Origin: Salarias fasciatus
Taxonomy: Eukaryota > Chordata > Actinopteri > Blenniiformes > Blenniidae
DNA length: 64,000 nucleotides
Assembly: GCF_902148845.1 (NCBI RefSeq)
Contig: NC_043754.1
Span: 24,904,431 to 24,968,430, forward strand
Reading direction: 5' to 3'
Positions 11,886 to 23,165 of the stretch are shown here, in pieces. The notes below the pieces were generated by a model. The model was not told the DNA's origin, made no database searches, and saw only the letters and a program-made list of their open reading frames with translations. Position 1 is the stretch's first letter. Each line of letters starts with the position of its first letter. The position numbers and the translations under genes are program-made.

Positions 11886-12089
11886 CAGAAATGGAACGTG
11901 TCCTGTGGGGGGATGTAACCAGGGTACAAGGCAGGGAGGTCCCTCTGTCAAAGCAGTAAAATAATCATAGCAGTAAAACAGACGAGTCTGTCTGCCTGAA
12001 AAAAAAAAAAAAAACCAAAAACCCTTCAATGGATCTGGGCAGAGTTGCACAGACCTGTCCGTTATCACTGTAAAAGGAAAATAAAGAAC
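11881..12089. repeat. tRNA-linked duplicated block, copy 1
   Basis: About 210 bp match 53704-53915 nearly perfectly, including an A-run and an AATAAA just before the tRNA. At 53.7 kb the block is not preceded by gene sequence, so the stop codon of copy B (11883-11885) comes from this block. It may now serve as the 3' UTR of copy B. Confidence 0.85.
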
Positions 12090-12162
12090 TGTTTCCGCCC
12101 GGTCTCGAACCGGGGACCTTTCGCGTGTTAGGCGAACGTGATAACCACTACACTACGGAAAC
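12090..12162 (-). tRNA. tRNA-Val(AAC)
   Basis: The 73-nt cloverleaf has a 7-bp acceptor stem GTTTCCG/CGGAAAC, A box, AAC anticodon at 34-36, intact T-arm TTCGAGA and discriminator A. A TTTT run lies about 10 nt downstream on the minus strand and can serve as the Pol III terminator. The gene is identical to the one at 53916-53988. Confidence 0.95.
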
Positions 12163-12217
12163 TGCCCTATGTCATCTTGCAGCGGATAAGAGTGACGTCA
12201 CTCTAAGAGGCGCTTTA

Positions 12218-12689
12218 GCGGGGTTTACACTTCCACAACTTTTAGCCACGATGTTGTCGTGGCAAGGTGTGCCAATCTGGAGTCACGAACCGGCAGGTTC
12301 CCGGACTGTTCACGACTAGTTCACGCACAGTTCATGACCAGTTCACGGACAGTTGGCGCACAGTTCACGGACAGTTCACGAATGCGCCCGTCAGTGTCAG
12401 TGGGGCCCTTTTCTGGGTACTCGCCGGTGGCCAGGACTCCCACGCATTCTCCCGCATTGTCCCGATGCCTTCACAAGGAGTTCACGGACAGTTGGTGCAT
12501 AGTTCACGGCCTGTTCGCGATATTTTGTTGTGACCAAAATTTTGAACATTTCAAAATTTTCGTCCCGACATGGCACGCAGTCCCGACGGGTTTACGCACA
12601 CTTCACGCCACTTTACGAGTGGTTTGCGACCGTTTGAGACACGATTCGTGGCAATGCGTGCCACAGAATCGTGCAAGTGTAAACCTGGC
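12218..12689. mobile_element. 472-bp MITE with TTA duplication (Harbinger-like)
   Basis: The inverted termini are GCGGGGTTTACACTT and GCCAGGTTTACACTT. TTA flanks both ends (12215-12217, 12691-12693). The uninterrupted site is in the duplicate block at about 54030 (GCCGCTTACTCTTCG). Inside are short repeats of the type GTTCACGGACAGTT. There is no coding capacity. A 3-bp TTA duplication fits PIF/Harbinger, but the superfamily is inference. Confidence 0.8.
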
Positions 12690-12769
12690 TTTACTCTTCG
12701 TCCGTTTGCTGTGAAGAAAATAGCACAGTTGGCGGTCGAGGGTCGCCCGTTATGAAAATTTCAGCGAGT

Positions 12770-12842
12770 GTTTCCGTAGTGTAGTGGTTATCACATTCGC
12801 CTCACACGCGAAAGGTTCCCGGTTCGAAACCTGGCGGAAACA
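12770..12842 (+). tRNA. tRNA-Val(CAC), slightly degenerate
   Basis: All arms and the CAC anticodon are present, with discriminator A. The T-stem has one C-U mismatch (positions 51/63) and nucleotide 26 is A instead of G compared with the copy at 54121. There is no strong T-run directly downstream. It may be a weak gene or an early pseudogene. Confidence 0.8.
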
Positions 12843-14149
12843 ATCTTGCTGCGACTGGAAATATAAAGATCACTGAAGCATCAATAATGTCATCATATCC
12901 GCTGGGGCTCTGATGTATTACTGCATTTGTTGTGAAATCATGTAATTGATCATCCTGACACCGTCGCACCTAAAAGGACAAGGTACCTTTTGTTAGTTTG
13001 ATTTCCTGTCAAATTGATAGAATGAGATTCCAGAAATCGTTTTTGGGCAAAAAAGAAAAAACGAGAATTCAACTCGTTTTCTCGTTTTTTCCGTTCTGAT
13101 TGACAAAACGACAAAACGGATTTTCCACTCATTATTCCCTTTTTGACAGGTGGGCGGGGCTTATGTCGTTCTTGCTTTTGATTGGCTCATGCTTACACTG
13201 TTGTTTTCAGAGTAAAGGTCTGTCTTAAAGCGATTTAAGGCTGTCTGTCTCACTCCTCCAGCCTCCTGTCAGTACTGTTATATTGTGTTATATCACTATA
13301 ATACTTTGACTATTGTTCATGTAAGAAACCACAACTGTAACTTTGTTGACAGTGTAATTACATGCGCTTGACAGTGTAATCATATGCGTGTTACATTGCA
13401 AAGACATGCGTGTTATAGTGTAATTACATGTTTGACAGTGCTATTACATGCATTTTAGTGTGTAATTACATGTGCATTACAGCATAATTACATGCAAGTG
13501 ACAGCGTAATTACATGCGCGTTACAGTGTAATTACATACATTTTAATGTGTAATTAAATGCGTTTTAGGACGAGCTGTCACTGGATTTCTCTCTCCATGG
13601 AAAATCCTCTATACAACCTTTAATTATTGAAGTTTGAACGTTGGGTCAGTGTAGCTTCCGTTCAATTGATATTTAATTAAGAATCAAAAAACAATATATT
13701 GAAAAATGAGTGGTTTTTTCTTTTTTGATTTTTAAAATAAAAACAAAGAAATGAAAATTTGTTTGTTTTTCGATATTCCGTTTGTTAAGACAGATCAAAT
13801 AAAGGAAAGGTGAAATACTGGCCACAGAGCAGACTTCAATGTGATTTTTAAATTTCTTCAGTCTCCGTGACCCGGCAGTTCTATCATCTGTGTTTTGGTT
13901 TTTACGGTGGGAAAGTGGGCGGGTCACATCAACCTGTGGGTCAGTTTAAGGCCAGCACACACCACAGAACCTTGTAATTGGACGCATGTAATTACGCTGT
14001 CACGTGCATGTAATTAATCTGTAATTATGCAGCATCAGGAGGATCAATTACATGATTTCACAACATATGTAGTAACACATCAGAGTCCGAGGGATATGAT
14101 GACATTTCTGCAGCTTCAGTGAACTTTGTATTTCCAGTCACAACAAGAT
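12843..14149. other. spacer between inverted tRNA-Val genes
   Basis: The outer about 115 bp at each end are inverted copies of each other (12843-12957 against 14035-14149). The middle holds AT-rich sequence, an AACGAG-rich inverted patch near 13060-13090 and the 22-bp tandem repeat. I see no gene. Confidence 0.7.
13352..13569. repeat. 22-bp tandem repeat, about 10 copies
   Basis: The consensus unit is roughly GTGTAATTACATGCGYGTTACA, with units differing at several positions. It lies between two inverted tRNA-Val genes. Related scattered units occur at 13975-14030 in the opposite sense. Confidence 0.85.
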
Positions 14150-14222
14150 TGTTTCCGCCCGGTTTCAAACCGGGGACCTTTCGCGTGTGAGGCGAACGTG
14201 ATAACCACTACACTACGGAAAC
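14150..14222 (-). tRNA. tRNA-Val(CAC), altered T-loop
   Basis: The complete 73-nt cloverleaf has a CAC anticodon and 7-bp acceptor stem. The T-loop reads TTTGAAA instead of TTCGAAA, so the normally invariant C56 (partner of G19) is T. This also weakens the B box, so the gene may be poorly expressed or dead. The locus is the uninterrupted sister of the tRNA split by the 144-5246 insertion. Confidence 0.75.
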
Positions 14223-14825
14223 ATGTGGTCTTCATCAGCGTGTCCACCATCTTGTTCCGGGCAAATGGTCCGCTGTAGCGTGTGTGTTCTGCAGTGTGTT
14301 GGTGGGAGGTGAAGAGTGTGTGAGAGGCAGCGTGGTCTTTGACGGTGGGTCACCCCTGACACCACGTGATGATTGACCATTCACAACATTTAATCCACAA
14401 GCCACTGGTTTGGTTCTGTGTTTTGCCAGAGGAGATGTAACCCCGCCCCCAGGGCCTGACGTAGTCGATGCGTGGCCGGGGCCCTGATCTGTCTGACCTG
14501 GCCCAGCACAGAAGTGGTGCCTCGAAAGCCCCGGTTTTTGGGAGCCAAGGCCGGAACGCGTTGGTGCGAACACAAAAACCGGTTCAAAGTTGGGGGCCGG
14601 CCCCGATTCGGAACCAGTTTAGTTGAAAAGGGGCTTTACAGCTCACTTTGCAGCGTCTATCAGCAAATGTCACATTCTGTCAGCCACTGACAGATTCTGC
14701 ACTGGGCCTCTAAAATCTTCAGAAATCAACTTACAGACTTGAAACCATGTCAACGCCACTCAGAAAACCCCCAACTTTAAATTGATCCCGGCATATAACT
14801 TCGCAATCCAATAATTCCTGCCACA

Positions 14826-14888
14826 GCCTGGACACACTCCTCCACCGCCTGGACACACTCCTCCACCGCCTGGACACACTCCTCCACT
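14826..14888. repeat. 21-bp tandem repeat, 3 copies
   Basis: The unit GCCTGGACACACTCCTCCAC occurs three times with near identity. Read on the minus strand it would encode a seven-residue repeat EECVQAV. No supported gene surrounds it (14223-15180). Confidence 0.85.
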
Positions 14889-15182
14889 GAGCAGGAGAAG
14901 TCAGGTTTCATCCTGAAACCATGCTTCCTTGTTAGCCTGGTGAAGTCCATGGTGCTAACAGCTAGCGCCCTGCTAGCAGCACCACAGACCCACCAGACCA
15001 GGAACCGGTCCACAGAAGCTCCCAGAAGCCAAGCCTCACTCCACACAGCTCACTGAGCTGCAGGAGGGGCTGGAAGCACTTTGAACAGGTGAGAAAAAGT
15101 CTCAAAAACTCACTTTGCCTGGTCAGACTCTCACAGCCACTCTGCAGCCTCACCAACACCTCCCACTCCCAGCATGCACCGG

Positions 15183-15196
15183 GAGAGAGAGGGAGA

Positions 15197-15244
<48 letters not shown>
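15183..15244. repeat. (GA)n microsatellite
   Basis: A GGGAGAGA-rich start passes into a nearly pure GA tract. Confidence 0.95.
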
Positions 15245-15245
<1 letters not shown>

Positions 15246-17380
15246 GCGGTTTTGGAACAGGGACGCCGTATTTCTGATCATATTGGCCACCCATAGGCGG
15301 CCAGCGGTGAGCGTTTCCAGCGCCCGTCGAGACAACGTAAACGATGTTACGATGTGAATGGTGTAGCCTTAACTGTCATAAAGATTGCGGAGAGTGTTTC
15401 ATTTGTGGTGTTAAAAGAAAAAAACATCCCCAATCACCGAGATGCAGATCCGCTGGGGACTCGTCCTATCACTGGTAAAATGTTTACACACAAACTTTCA
15501 TAAACATCATTAATTCACTTACAAAATGCAGGTGTCAACAAACGTTAACTTTATACAAATTAAAATGTGCTCCTTGTGTTGTTTGACTATCATCTATGAA
15601 AATATAGCTGCTAACCAAAATCAATGTGCATCTGATATAATCATCAGTGCTAACAAAACTAATCAAAACTATTCAAATCAAACAATAATATGATATCTAA
15701 TTTGAATCAATCAAGTAAAGTTGCTGTACTCACCAAACAAGATGGAGATGGATCCTAAATAGCAGCAAACCAGCTTCACACATGCAGCTCAGTCAGCGCT
15801 TTTCCCAGAATGCCAAAAAATAATGTATGATACTGTTATCTAATACATTTTACAGTAAAGTGTTGTATAACAGGAATACATTAGAGTCCCATTAAAAAAA
15901 CTGTGAATGAGCTGTAATTTCACAGATTGTCTGTCATATTAACAGTAAAACACTGTTTATGAAAAAAATCATCATAATGCTGCTGAAATTCTGCTGTAAA
16001 TTTACAGAAATTATTTACAGTGCATAATAAAGAGTAGACCCCGCCTGGGCAGCGAGAAATACGGCCGCCATCTTGGTCCGGTCGAGAGGCGCATACGCTC
16101 CAGTCATTCGTATGGGGATTCAGCCGGAGCAGTGTGTGTGACACCTGTGTGTGGGACGGTAGCGAGCAGGGATCAAGGAATAACTTTTCACAGATAGGAT
16201 TAAACGTTTTTTCAACATCACACCTGACTGTAGAGTCATTTGCAAACAGCTCACTTATTCATAATAATAGGAACTGAAATTACATTTTCAAAACTCGGAG
16301 ATCATTTGGCAAAATGGTCTTACAGTTCAGCTCAACACCATAGTTCACTTGCAAAAGCTCATCTCTCTCTCAAAACTGTTCACACATGTTTCAAAGCTTC
16401 ATTTCTTTCCCATATAAACAGTCAGAGCCTCCAAAATGTAAAGATCCTTCTCAACAGCTTCAGCTCATTTTTCAAAACAGACCGGATGTTCTCAGTTCTC
16501 TTGGTTCTCTTGTCAAAAACCACCTGGACGGTTCAGCAAAACACCACGGTTCACCTGTCAGAGATCACATCTCTTCCAAAACAGTTCACTTAGGCAGAAA
16601 AACTAAATGTCTTTCTCAAACAAATGGTCAGTGTCCTCAAAATGCTTTGTCCTTTTGACATTGTGTGAGCACTGACAGTCAAAATGTTTCGATGTTTTGT
16701 CTTTAAGGGCAGAGGACCACTGAAATATTCCTCATCTGCCTTTCTGTCTAAGCCCAGTCCTTCATTCATAATGGTGACTGTGATCGTTTTTATTTTCTTC
16801 TTTGGGTTTTTTAGCTAACAGAAAATATTGTGTATAAGAAAATGAAGACAAAAAGCATTTTACAATAAGAACAACCTTCATGTTCTGATTCACACATCGC
16901 TCTCATGCCTCCAAGGAAACTGTTAGAATTTTTATTTACACACAAAGCAACTTCCATCCATCGGAGTTCAATATACTGTAAAATAAAAACAAAGAAACAA
17001 AAACAAAAAACAAAAAACTAGAATTTGGCGCTCAGAGAGGCACAGGCGCAGACCTCCACCACAGCTCCAATCAGTCACCAACAACAATAAGAACACCATA
17101 TATACTAAAAAACATTTTATTTCTCCCCAACACAAACGTTGTCTGGGAGAAAGCTGTTTGTTGCTTGTTCATATCTCAGTGTGTTTCCTCACAGTGACTG
17201 ACACTCCGGAATCCCCCTGTTTGTGTCTGTTCTGGATCCTGGTATCCGGAATACTTCTGTGATCTGGATCAGCAGCTGATCTCTCTTAGAGTCCTTGAAG
17301 AACTGACACTGTAATTTTTTGCTGAGCCCCCTTGTCATTTATTGTTGAGTTATGCCCAACTATGTGAAAGACTGCCTCTA
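15245..17380. other. gene-free repeat-rich interval
   Basis: There is a fish EnSpm/CACTA-like end near 15840-16022 (TTATTTACAGTG type). From 16240 to 16650 runs a loose series of TTTCAAAACAGTTCAC-like words, probably a decayed minisatellite. No gene is supported. Confidence 0.5.
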
Positions 17381-17605
17381 TCTCTCAATGATAAAGAATC
17401 CTTTAAAAACTTCCTGGATCCAGACAGTGATCCGGATCATCACCAAAATTTAATGGATTCTCAGTTAGCCCAAGACCCACCTTTCCACAGAGTTTCATTG
17501 CAATCCGTCTATAACTTTTTATGTAATGTTGCTCACAAACCAACCAACCAACCAACCAACAAACCGATGTGATTACATATCCTCCTTGGTGGAGGTAACA
17601 AAACA
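17380..17605 (+). mobile_element. 3' tail of an RTE-like LINE
   Basis: The segment GATCCGGATCATCACCAAAA, then ATAACTTTTTATGTAATGTT, a CCAA/ACAA repeat and CCTCCTTGGTGGAGGTAA resembles the 3' end of RTE/Expander-type LINEs common in fish. There is no coding part. The family is from memory. Confidence 0.5.
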
Positions 17606-18960
17606 AAAAGGAACATTGTATGTAGCCCAATGTAGTGCAAATGAAGCTGGAGTTTCACAGCTCACTTCTTCACTGGTCTCCCTCCTCACCCTCCTGACTA
17701 TCTTCCTCACCTTCATGCAAACACATCCATGTCTGATATTCATGGTATTGAAGTGTGTTTTTGACTAATTTTGACAGCTGAACAGATGATTTTGCAGGTA
17801 GTGACTGATACAATGAAATTAGGCTGATATGTTTTGGCGAGAGACACCATTAGACTGAGAATCGATCAATCAGTTTAGATTGACATGATATATTCACTTG
17901 GGAATTGTGCTAAATCTATCCTTACTGGCTTAATCATTTGCAACGATTTTCTGAGACATTGAGACATGGACTAAGACATTTTAAATGTGATGACATGAAT
18001 GAAAAATGCCATTCTGTTGTGAGCAGTTACAGGGTAGTTTGGAGATTTGTCCGTGTTGTTTTGAAAATGTAATTTCGATTTCAAGAAATGAGCCAAACCA
18101 ATGGAGAAAAACTGTAAATAGAGGGCGCTGGCAACTGAATGAATGAATGAGTGACGGCCTTGCATTTTTTTCCCTATAGCGCAACGCCACTCTGGCTACT
18201 AGCTGGAAGCTATATGATACACACAAATAAGCATTAAGACATTCTAAAAAATTCACAATTTATTACATTTCTTCTCCATAAGGAGGTCAGCAGCAATTCA
18301 CCAAATGACAAGAACAGATGAGAACAAAACACAGCAGTAAATCACAGCCATTTTAAGCGCTTGGTGCTGAAGATGCAAACGAACAAAACAACAATCTCTC
18401 AACACTTTTGGAGCCAAATCTTCTTCCTGGAAGTTTTATGTTTGGTTGAAAGGGCTCCTCAATGCCACCGGGAACCCTGTTCTTCCCAGCGTGGGCAGAA
18501 ATGGCACCAGCTGACTGTTGCCCACAGCTCCTGCTGCTGTCTTGTGAGGAGACGGAGTGTGCTAAGCTGATAACTGACATGACTTCAGTTTCAGCTGCTT
18601 CAATCTTGTTGTTTTTACTTTGTCATCCTCGGGAACATTCAATTTTTATTTTTTGGAAGTATTGCCTGTGAAAGAAATCTGATATTCTCTTCTGCTTTCT
18701 GTCTGCCATCGTGTTTTGAATTGCAAAGAAGCTGCTTCCTGATGAGGTAACGTCCTTAACAATTTAAATTTAATTTCTTTTAAGATAGATTTTTCAACAT
18801 ATCCCCACAGTGTGTAAATCCATACCACACGTACTTTTTAAAATATCTTTATGGATTTTTTTAAAAAAAATTAGGTTTCCAGTCAACGCGAATGTAAGGT
18901 GCTACAGCTTGAAGCTGCCACCAGGGGGGGCTGCAGCCCCGGCAGCACCTCCCTTCCTGC
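17606..18960. other. no gene recognised
   Basis: AT-rich unique-looking sequence with short open frames only. I found no splice-consistent or conserved protein. Confidence 0.5.
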
Positions 18961-18964
18961 ACAA

Positions 18965-19055
18965 GTGTGTTTATGTCTTTCTCTGCATCCCTCAGGACAT
19001 CAGGTCACAGATTTCACAGCAGGAGTCGGCATCACAATAATTCACTTTTTTTTGT

Positions 19056-19087
<32 letters not shown>

Positions 19088-20935
19088 TTTTTTACATAAT
19101 CTTACTCCTTAGGATGAATAGAAACATGTCTCCAGAGTTGTCCTTATTGATCAGCTCTTTTCAACTTTTTCAACTACCTTGTTTGAAATGTAGAGATGAC
19201 AACTTATGATTCCATTAACATGTTAGTTGATAATAACACAGCTATATGATTTACTTAATTTCTTCAAATGTGCTGTCTCTGGCGCTGCAGACATTTATTA
19301 TTGACTCTATTTGATCAGAAAATTATAGTTCTCTGTTTCAGGCTCTGCTACTGATGTGTTCAGGCGCTGGACAAGAACAAACCAGAGACTGGAAACCACT
19401 GAGAGCAAAGAGACTAAAGAAAGAACCGAAGCCTTTAAATGACTTTTTTTACTTTCACTTTCATCAGGAGTCTCAGTTCTCAGTGAGAAAATACAGATAA
19501 AGGAAACCAAGCAAGGCAACTCAGAGCAAATGTGGAAGATAAAGCATGAAATCAATCCATGGGTCCAGTTTTCAGCTTGAAATGACACTAAAAGCAGCTA
19601 AACATCAGGACACAGGGAGACAGTGAGGCTCATTAAAGCAGAACTTTGCAACTTTTTTACCTCAATAAATGTGTTTCAGAATCCCTGTGGGGGTAAACAA
19701 AGACTTGTCACGGTGATTCGCCTGTCCCTTCACTCCCCCCGGGGTCTGAGTCCTGAAAACAGCGCTTGCAATTTCAGAGGAGCGGACCCGACTACATCTC
19801 GCGAGAACAAACCTCATACGGGATTACAAGTATAAAAGCTTTTGGAGTGCGATATCTGTCATTGTGTTGCAATAGACGATCTTTGCATGATGTGTTGATT
19901 GGTTCTAATTTCTGTTTGGTAACTGAAAAATAAAGAGGAGTGGCACCTCCTCTGGTAGACGTGAGCGCGAGTGAGTTCGCTACACTGAGCATCTCCGAAT
20001 GTTTGTTTTCCAATAACTCTGAGTGTGCGAGGCAGGCATGTCTAAAACAGAGGGAGCAACCGGAAGAAGTTCCCGAGCAGCGCGAGGAACTGCAGCTGCA
20101 GAAGATTTAACAAAAGCGCGTAAAACAAACATGAAACCCTCGCTAGCGTTAGCAACGCCACCCTGAGGTGCTCACGGATGGTAGAACCAAAAAGACAGAA
20201 AAAAAACTTTGTCTAACGAGCGGAAAAAAAGGAAACGGGAGTGAGACGCTCTGTGCACGTGGGGGCGGGGGTGATGTGGAGGACGTTTACGACAGTGAAC
20301 TTTCACAGGAGACCAGTAGGGGGAGCGCTACAGCAAATCTTGCATAGTACTGCTTTAAAACTCGTATTTCTTCCTGTGGACCAGTCAGATGGAGCAGAGA
20401 TCCTGGAGACAAGGAGACTTGTGAAGTGAACTGCGCCACGATCTGGATGTGCGACCTTATCTCCACCAGAGGAGCAGAATGTTTTTTTAAAGGAGACGCA
20501 GCTCGCTGCTCCGGAGGACTGGTGACTGCAGTCAAGCCAGACGACACGTTGTTTAGCGGGGCGCACATATTCTTATCATTACGGTAAAAGCGAAAGTGAA
20601 AGGATAACAAAATAAACATCCACGCCGTCTGCCCTGGCAGGGATCACAACTCACCTTATTGATAATTAATAGAAGACATATTAATACTGTTGCTAAAACA
20701 CATGAACTATGAAGTAAATTAAGGAAAGCTTTAATAATCCTAATTTTGACTCAATAAGTCAAAGAATCTGGCAGCAACTGACCTAAAACAAGACATTTTC
20801 AATGTAAATATGAATATAAACTATTGAAAACATTAACTCAAAGATATTATCTCAAAGATAGAGTATAGAATTGCATAAGAAATGAACTTGACTCCAAGTA
20901 TGTTAAAATTCAAGTAAAGTTTCCTTTAAGGCTTG
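18965..20935. repeat. long dispersed repeat, copy 1
   Basis: Matches 48579-51153 over its length, from a CTTTCTCTGCATCCCTCAGG start to a TTCAAGTAAAGTTTCCTTTAA end. This copy holds a TTAA element (19637-20354). The other copy holds a CACTA-like element instead. No coding frame is recognised, so it is either an unclassified transposon or a segmental duplication. Confidence 0.8.
19637..20354. mobile_element. TTAA-site element, 718 bp
   Basis: The inverted ends AGCAGAACTTTGCAA and AGCAGTACTATGCAA are flanked by TTAA on both sides. The empty site is in the paired repeat (about 49483, CATTAAAACTC). No transposase is present. TTAA duplications fit Kolobok or piggyBac relatives. Confidence 0.85.
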
Positions 20936-21179
20936 GTTCTGTTTGATACAGTGGTTTTTGAGTCAAATGATCTCAGTAGAATTTGTGATGAATACTTTAT
21001 ATGAATATTGAAACACCTTCTCAGGTCACGTGATGGCGGTGAGCTGAGTCGAAGCGTTTACCAGAGCTCTGTGCCACTTGGCACTGATATTCTGTTTCTC
21101 CTGACAACGACCGAGAGCGTTGCATCATTTTCTTCCGAACAGTACGGGCTGTGTCCTTGGAAAAGTTTTGGCCACAGTC

Positions 21180-22865
21180 TTTCGATAACATGGGGAGAAC
21201 GAGAGGACATGAAGGTCAGAAAGACATGGAAACTAGGCTGATGGTGGTGGAAACCTCTGCCGCAGCACAAGAGCCACGGATTGTGGAGCTGGAAGAACAG
21301 GTCAGCGTCCTGACGGAGAGTTTGGACATGGCTGAGAACGACAAGACGCGCCTCAATATTCGGGTTGTGGATTTACCGGAGGACACAGAGACCAGGCAGC
21401 CGCTAGACTGTTTCAGTCATGGCTACCTGATGTCTGAAAGATGACGACCTAGGCCGGCCACATGAAGCTAGAAAGAGTCATCACACCCTGGCATGGAGGT
21501 CGGACCCCACCAGGAGCCCCAGGCCGCTGCCGCTGTCATTTCAGAGGGTGAAGGAGCCAGCTGGGCCAGCCAGGATCTGCAATGGATCCAGGGTCTCTGT
21601 TCACAGCGATTTCTCCACGACGGGGATGAAGAAACAGGAGGTGTACGATGGGCTGAAACAGCAGCTGAGGGAACGAGGGACGCCGTCTGCCATGCTGCTC
21701 CCGGCCCTGCAGGCGACTCACGGAGGCTCCAGAAAGAGCTTCTCCATGTGCTTTCAGCATGAATATACTACATCATACTCTTCCTTCAGTAGGGGTGCTG
21801 CCATTCTGTTGAATGAAAAGTTGGCATTTAGAGCCCTTGATTGTGCTTAAGATAGCCAGAACCGCTATGTGATTGTTAAAGGAATACCTGTAGGAAAGGA
21901 AGTAACCTTGATGAATCTATATATTGACCCCCAGGCTATCCCCCTGATTTTCTTTCCAAGGCTTTTGCAGTATTTATGGAATGGGCTTCAGAGGACTCTT
22001 TTGTGGAAGGAGGCTTCAGTCGTCATGTGAATCCCTGTCTTGACAAGCTTCCATCCAGTATTTCTTGTCCACCAAATGAGGCGAGGGTCCTCACTAATAT
22101 ATGTAATGACACTGAATACTCTGGTGTGTGTCGGCAGCTCCACCCTGCTGATTCAGAGTTCACTTTTTTTTCTGCCTTGAATCTTGATTGACTGAATTAG
22201 AGAAAATCCACATGTGGAGCCCGAGTCCACATTTGCTGAAGGAAGTATTATCTGCACCTGCTGCATGGAAGACGTTTCTCATTCAGGACTCTGAACAGTC
22301 CCGAAAACTTATCAGGCAGAAATTCTTTGAGTTTGGGGATAAACCGGGAAGATTCCTTGCTGACCTTGTCAAGCAGAGGGCAGATTCTCAAAATATAGTT
22401 TCTGTTACTGATTCTCATAATGTTATTCAATTCTAGAATCATTAACAAACATTTTACATCATTCTGTTCTAATCTATATACAGTTCTGAACAGCCTGACA
22501 ATGCTGTGATATTTATACGCCACTTTTTTGCAGATCTGAGACTTAAGCTACAGAATATCATATATTACAATGAAATGCTCAAATTACTGGAGAGGAAGCT
22601 CTCCTCTTGCTTTGCTCTGAAATCTCTGCCTTCTGGTAAGGTGTGAGTTTTTTAAGGAGTTTAGTTTCATTCTTTTAGACCCTCTGCTGGCTCTGCCTAA
22701 CCACTCATATGAAAATGAGATTCTACCTCAATCCCTGAGGGAGGACAACATTTCTCTCATCCTTAAAAAGGAAAATGCCTGGAAAACTGCGCCTCCTACA
22801 GGCCAATAGCCCGACTCAACTCAAACCAAAAACTGCTCTCCGAAATACTTGCAGAATACTCACAG
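21180..22865 (+). mobile_element. L1-like LINE relic (ORF1, endonuclease, start of RT)
   Basis: The plus strand shows, in order, a coiled-coil ORF1-like stretch (LEEQVSVLTESLDMAENDK, RLNIRVVDLPEDTE) and an ORF1 end. Next comes an endonuclease part with SRGAAILLNEKLAF and NRYVIVKGIP, then LDKLPSSIS, and an RT start (LPQSLREDNISLILKK). Many stops and frame changes break it. It matches L1/Tx1-type LINEs of fish. Confidence 0.8.
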
Positions 22866-22877
22866 GTACTCTTCAGA

Positions 22878-23165
22878 ATGATGAACACTGACCACTCCAC
22901 TTCCTTTGAGGTTGGCTCCTCTAACACATTTCACTGTTTCCTGATCTGCCTCCCTCCTGGCCCTGCTGGTGTTTTCTTAAATGACTTCAATCACTTTCTG
23001 TCATCCATCATAAAACTGGATAAAGTTTTAGTCCTTGGAGATTTCAACCTGCATGTTGATGATGGCTCATGTAACCCAGCAGCTGAGCTCTTATCTCTGA
23101 CTGAATCTTTTAATTTTCAGCAGCCTGTGTCAGACTCCACTGTGGAATTTTTGGTGATTCAGAGC
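22878..23165 (+). mobile_element. L2/CR1-like LINE endonuclease fragment
   Basis: An open stretch encodes KVLVLGDFNLHVDDGS and LLSLTESFNFQQPVS, typical of the apurinic endonuclease of L2/CR1 LINEs. It directly follows the L1 relic and is truncated at both ends. Confidence 0.75.

Noticed and set aside
11297-11929. 210-residue minus-strand frame
   Set aside because: Antisense to the last exon of copy B, which carries the family-like reading.
13352-13569. CRISPR-like array
   Set aside because: The 22-bp units abut without unique spacers and the DNA is vertebrate, so it is a minisatellite.
21536-21762. Independent host gene near 21.6 kb
   Set aside because: The reading fits the end of an L1-like ORF1, followed by endonuclease sequence, so it is part of a LINE relic.
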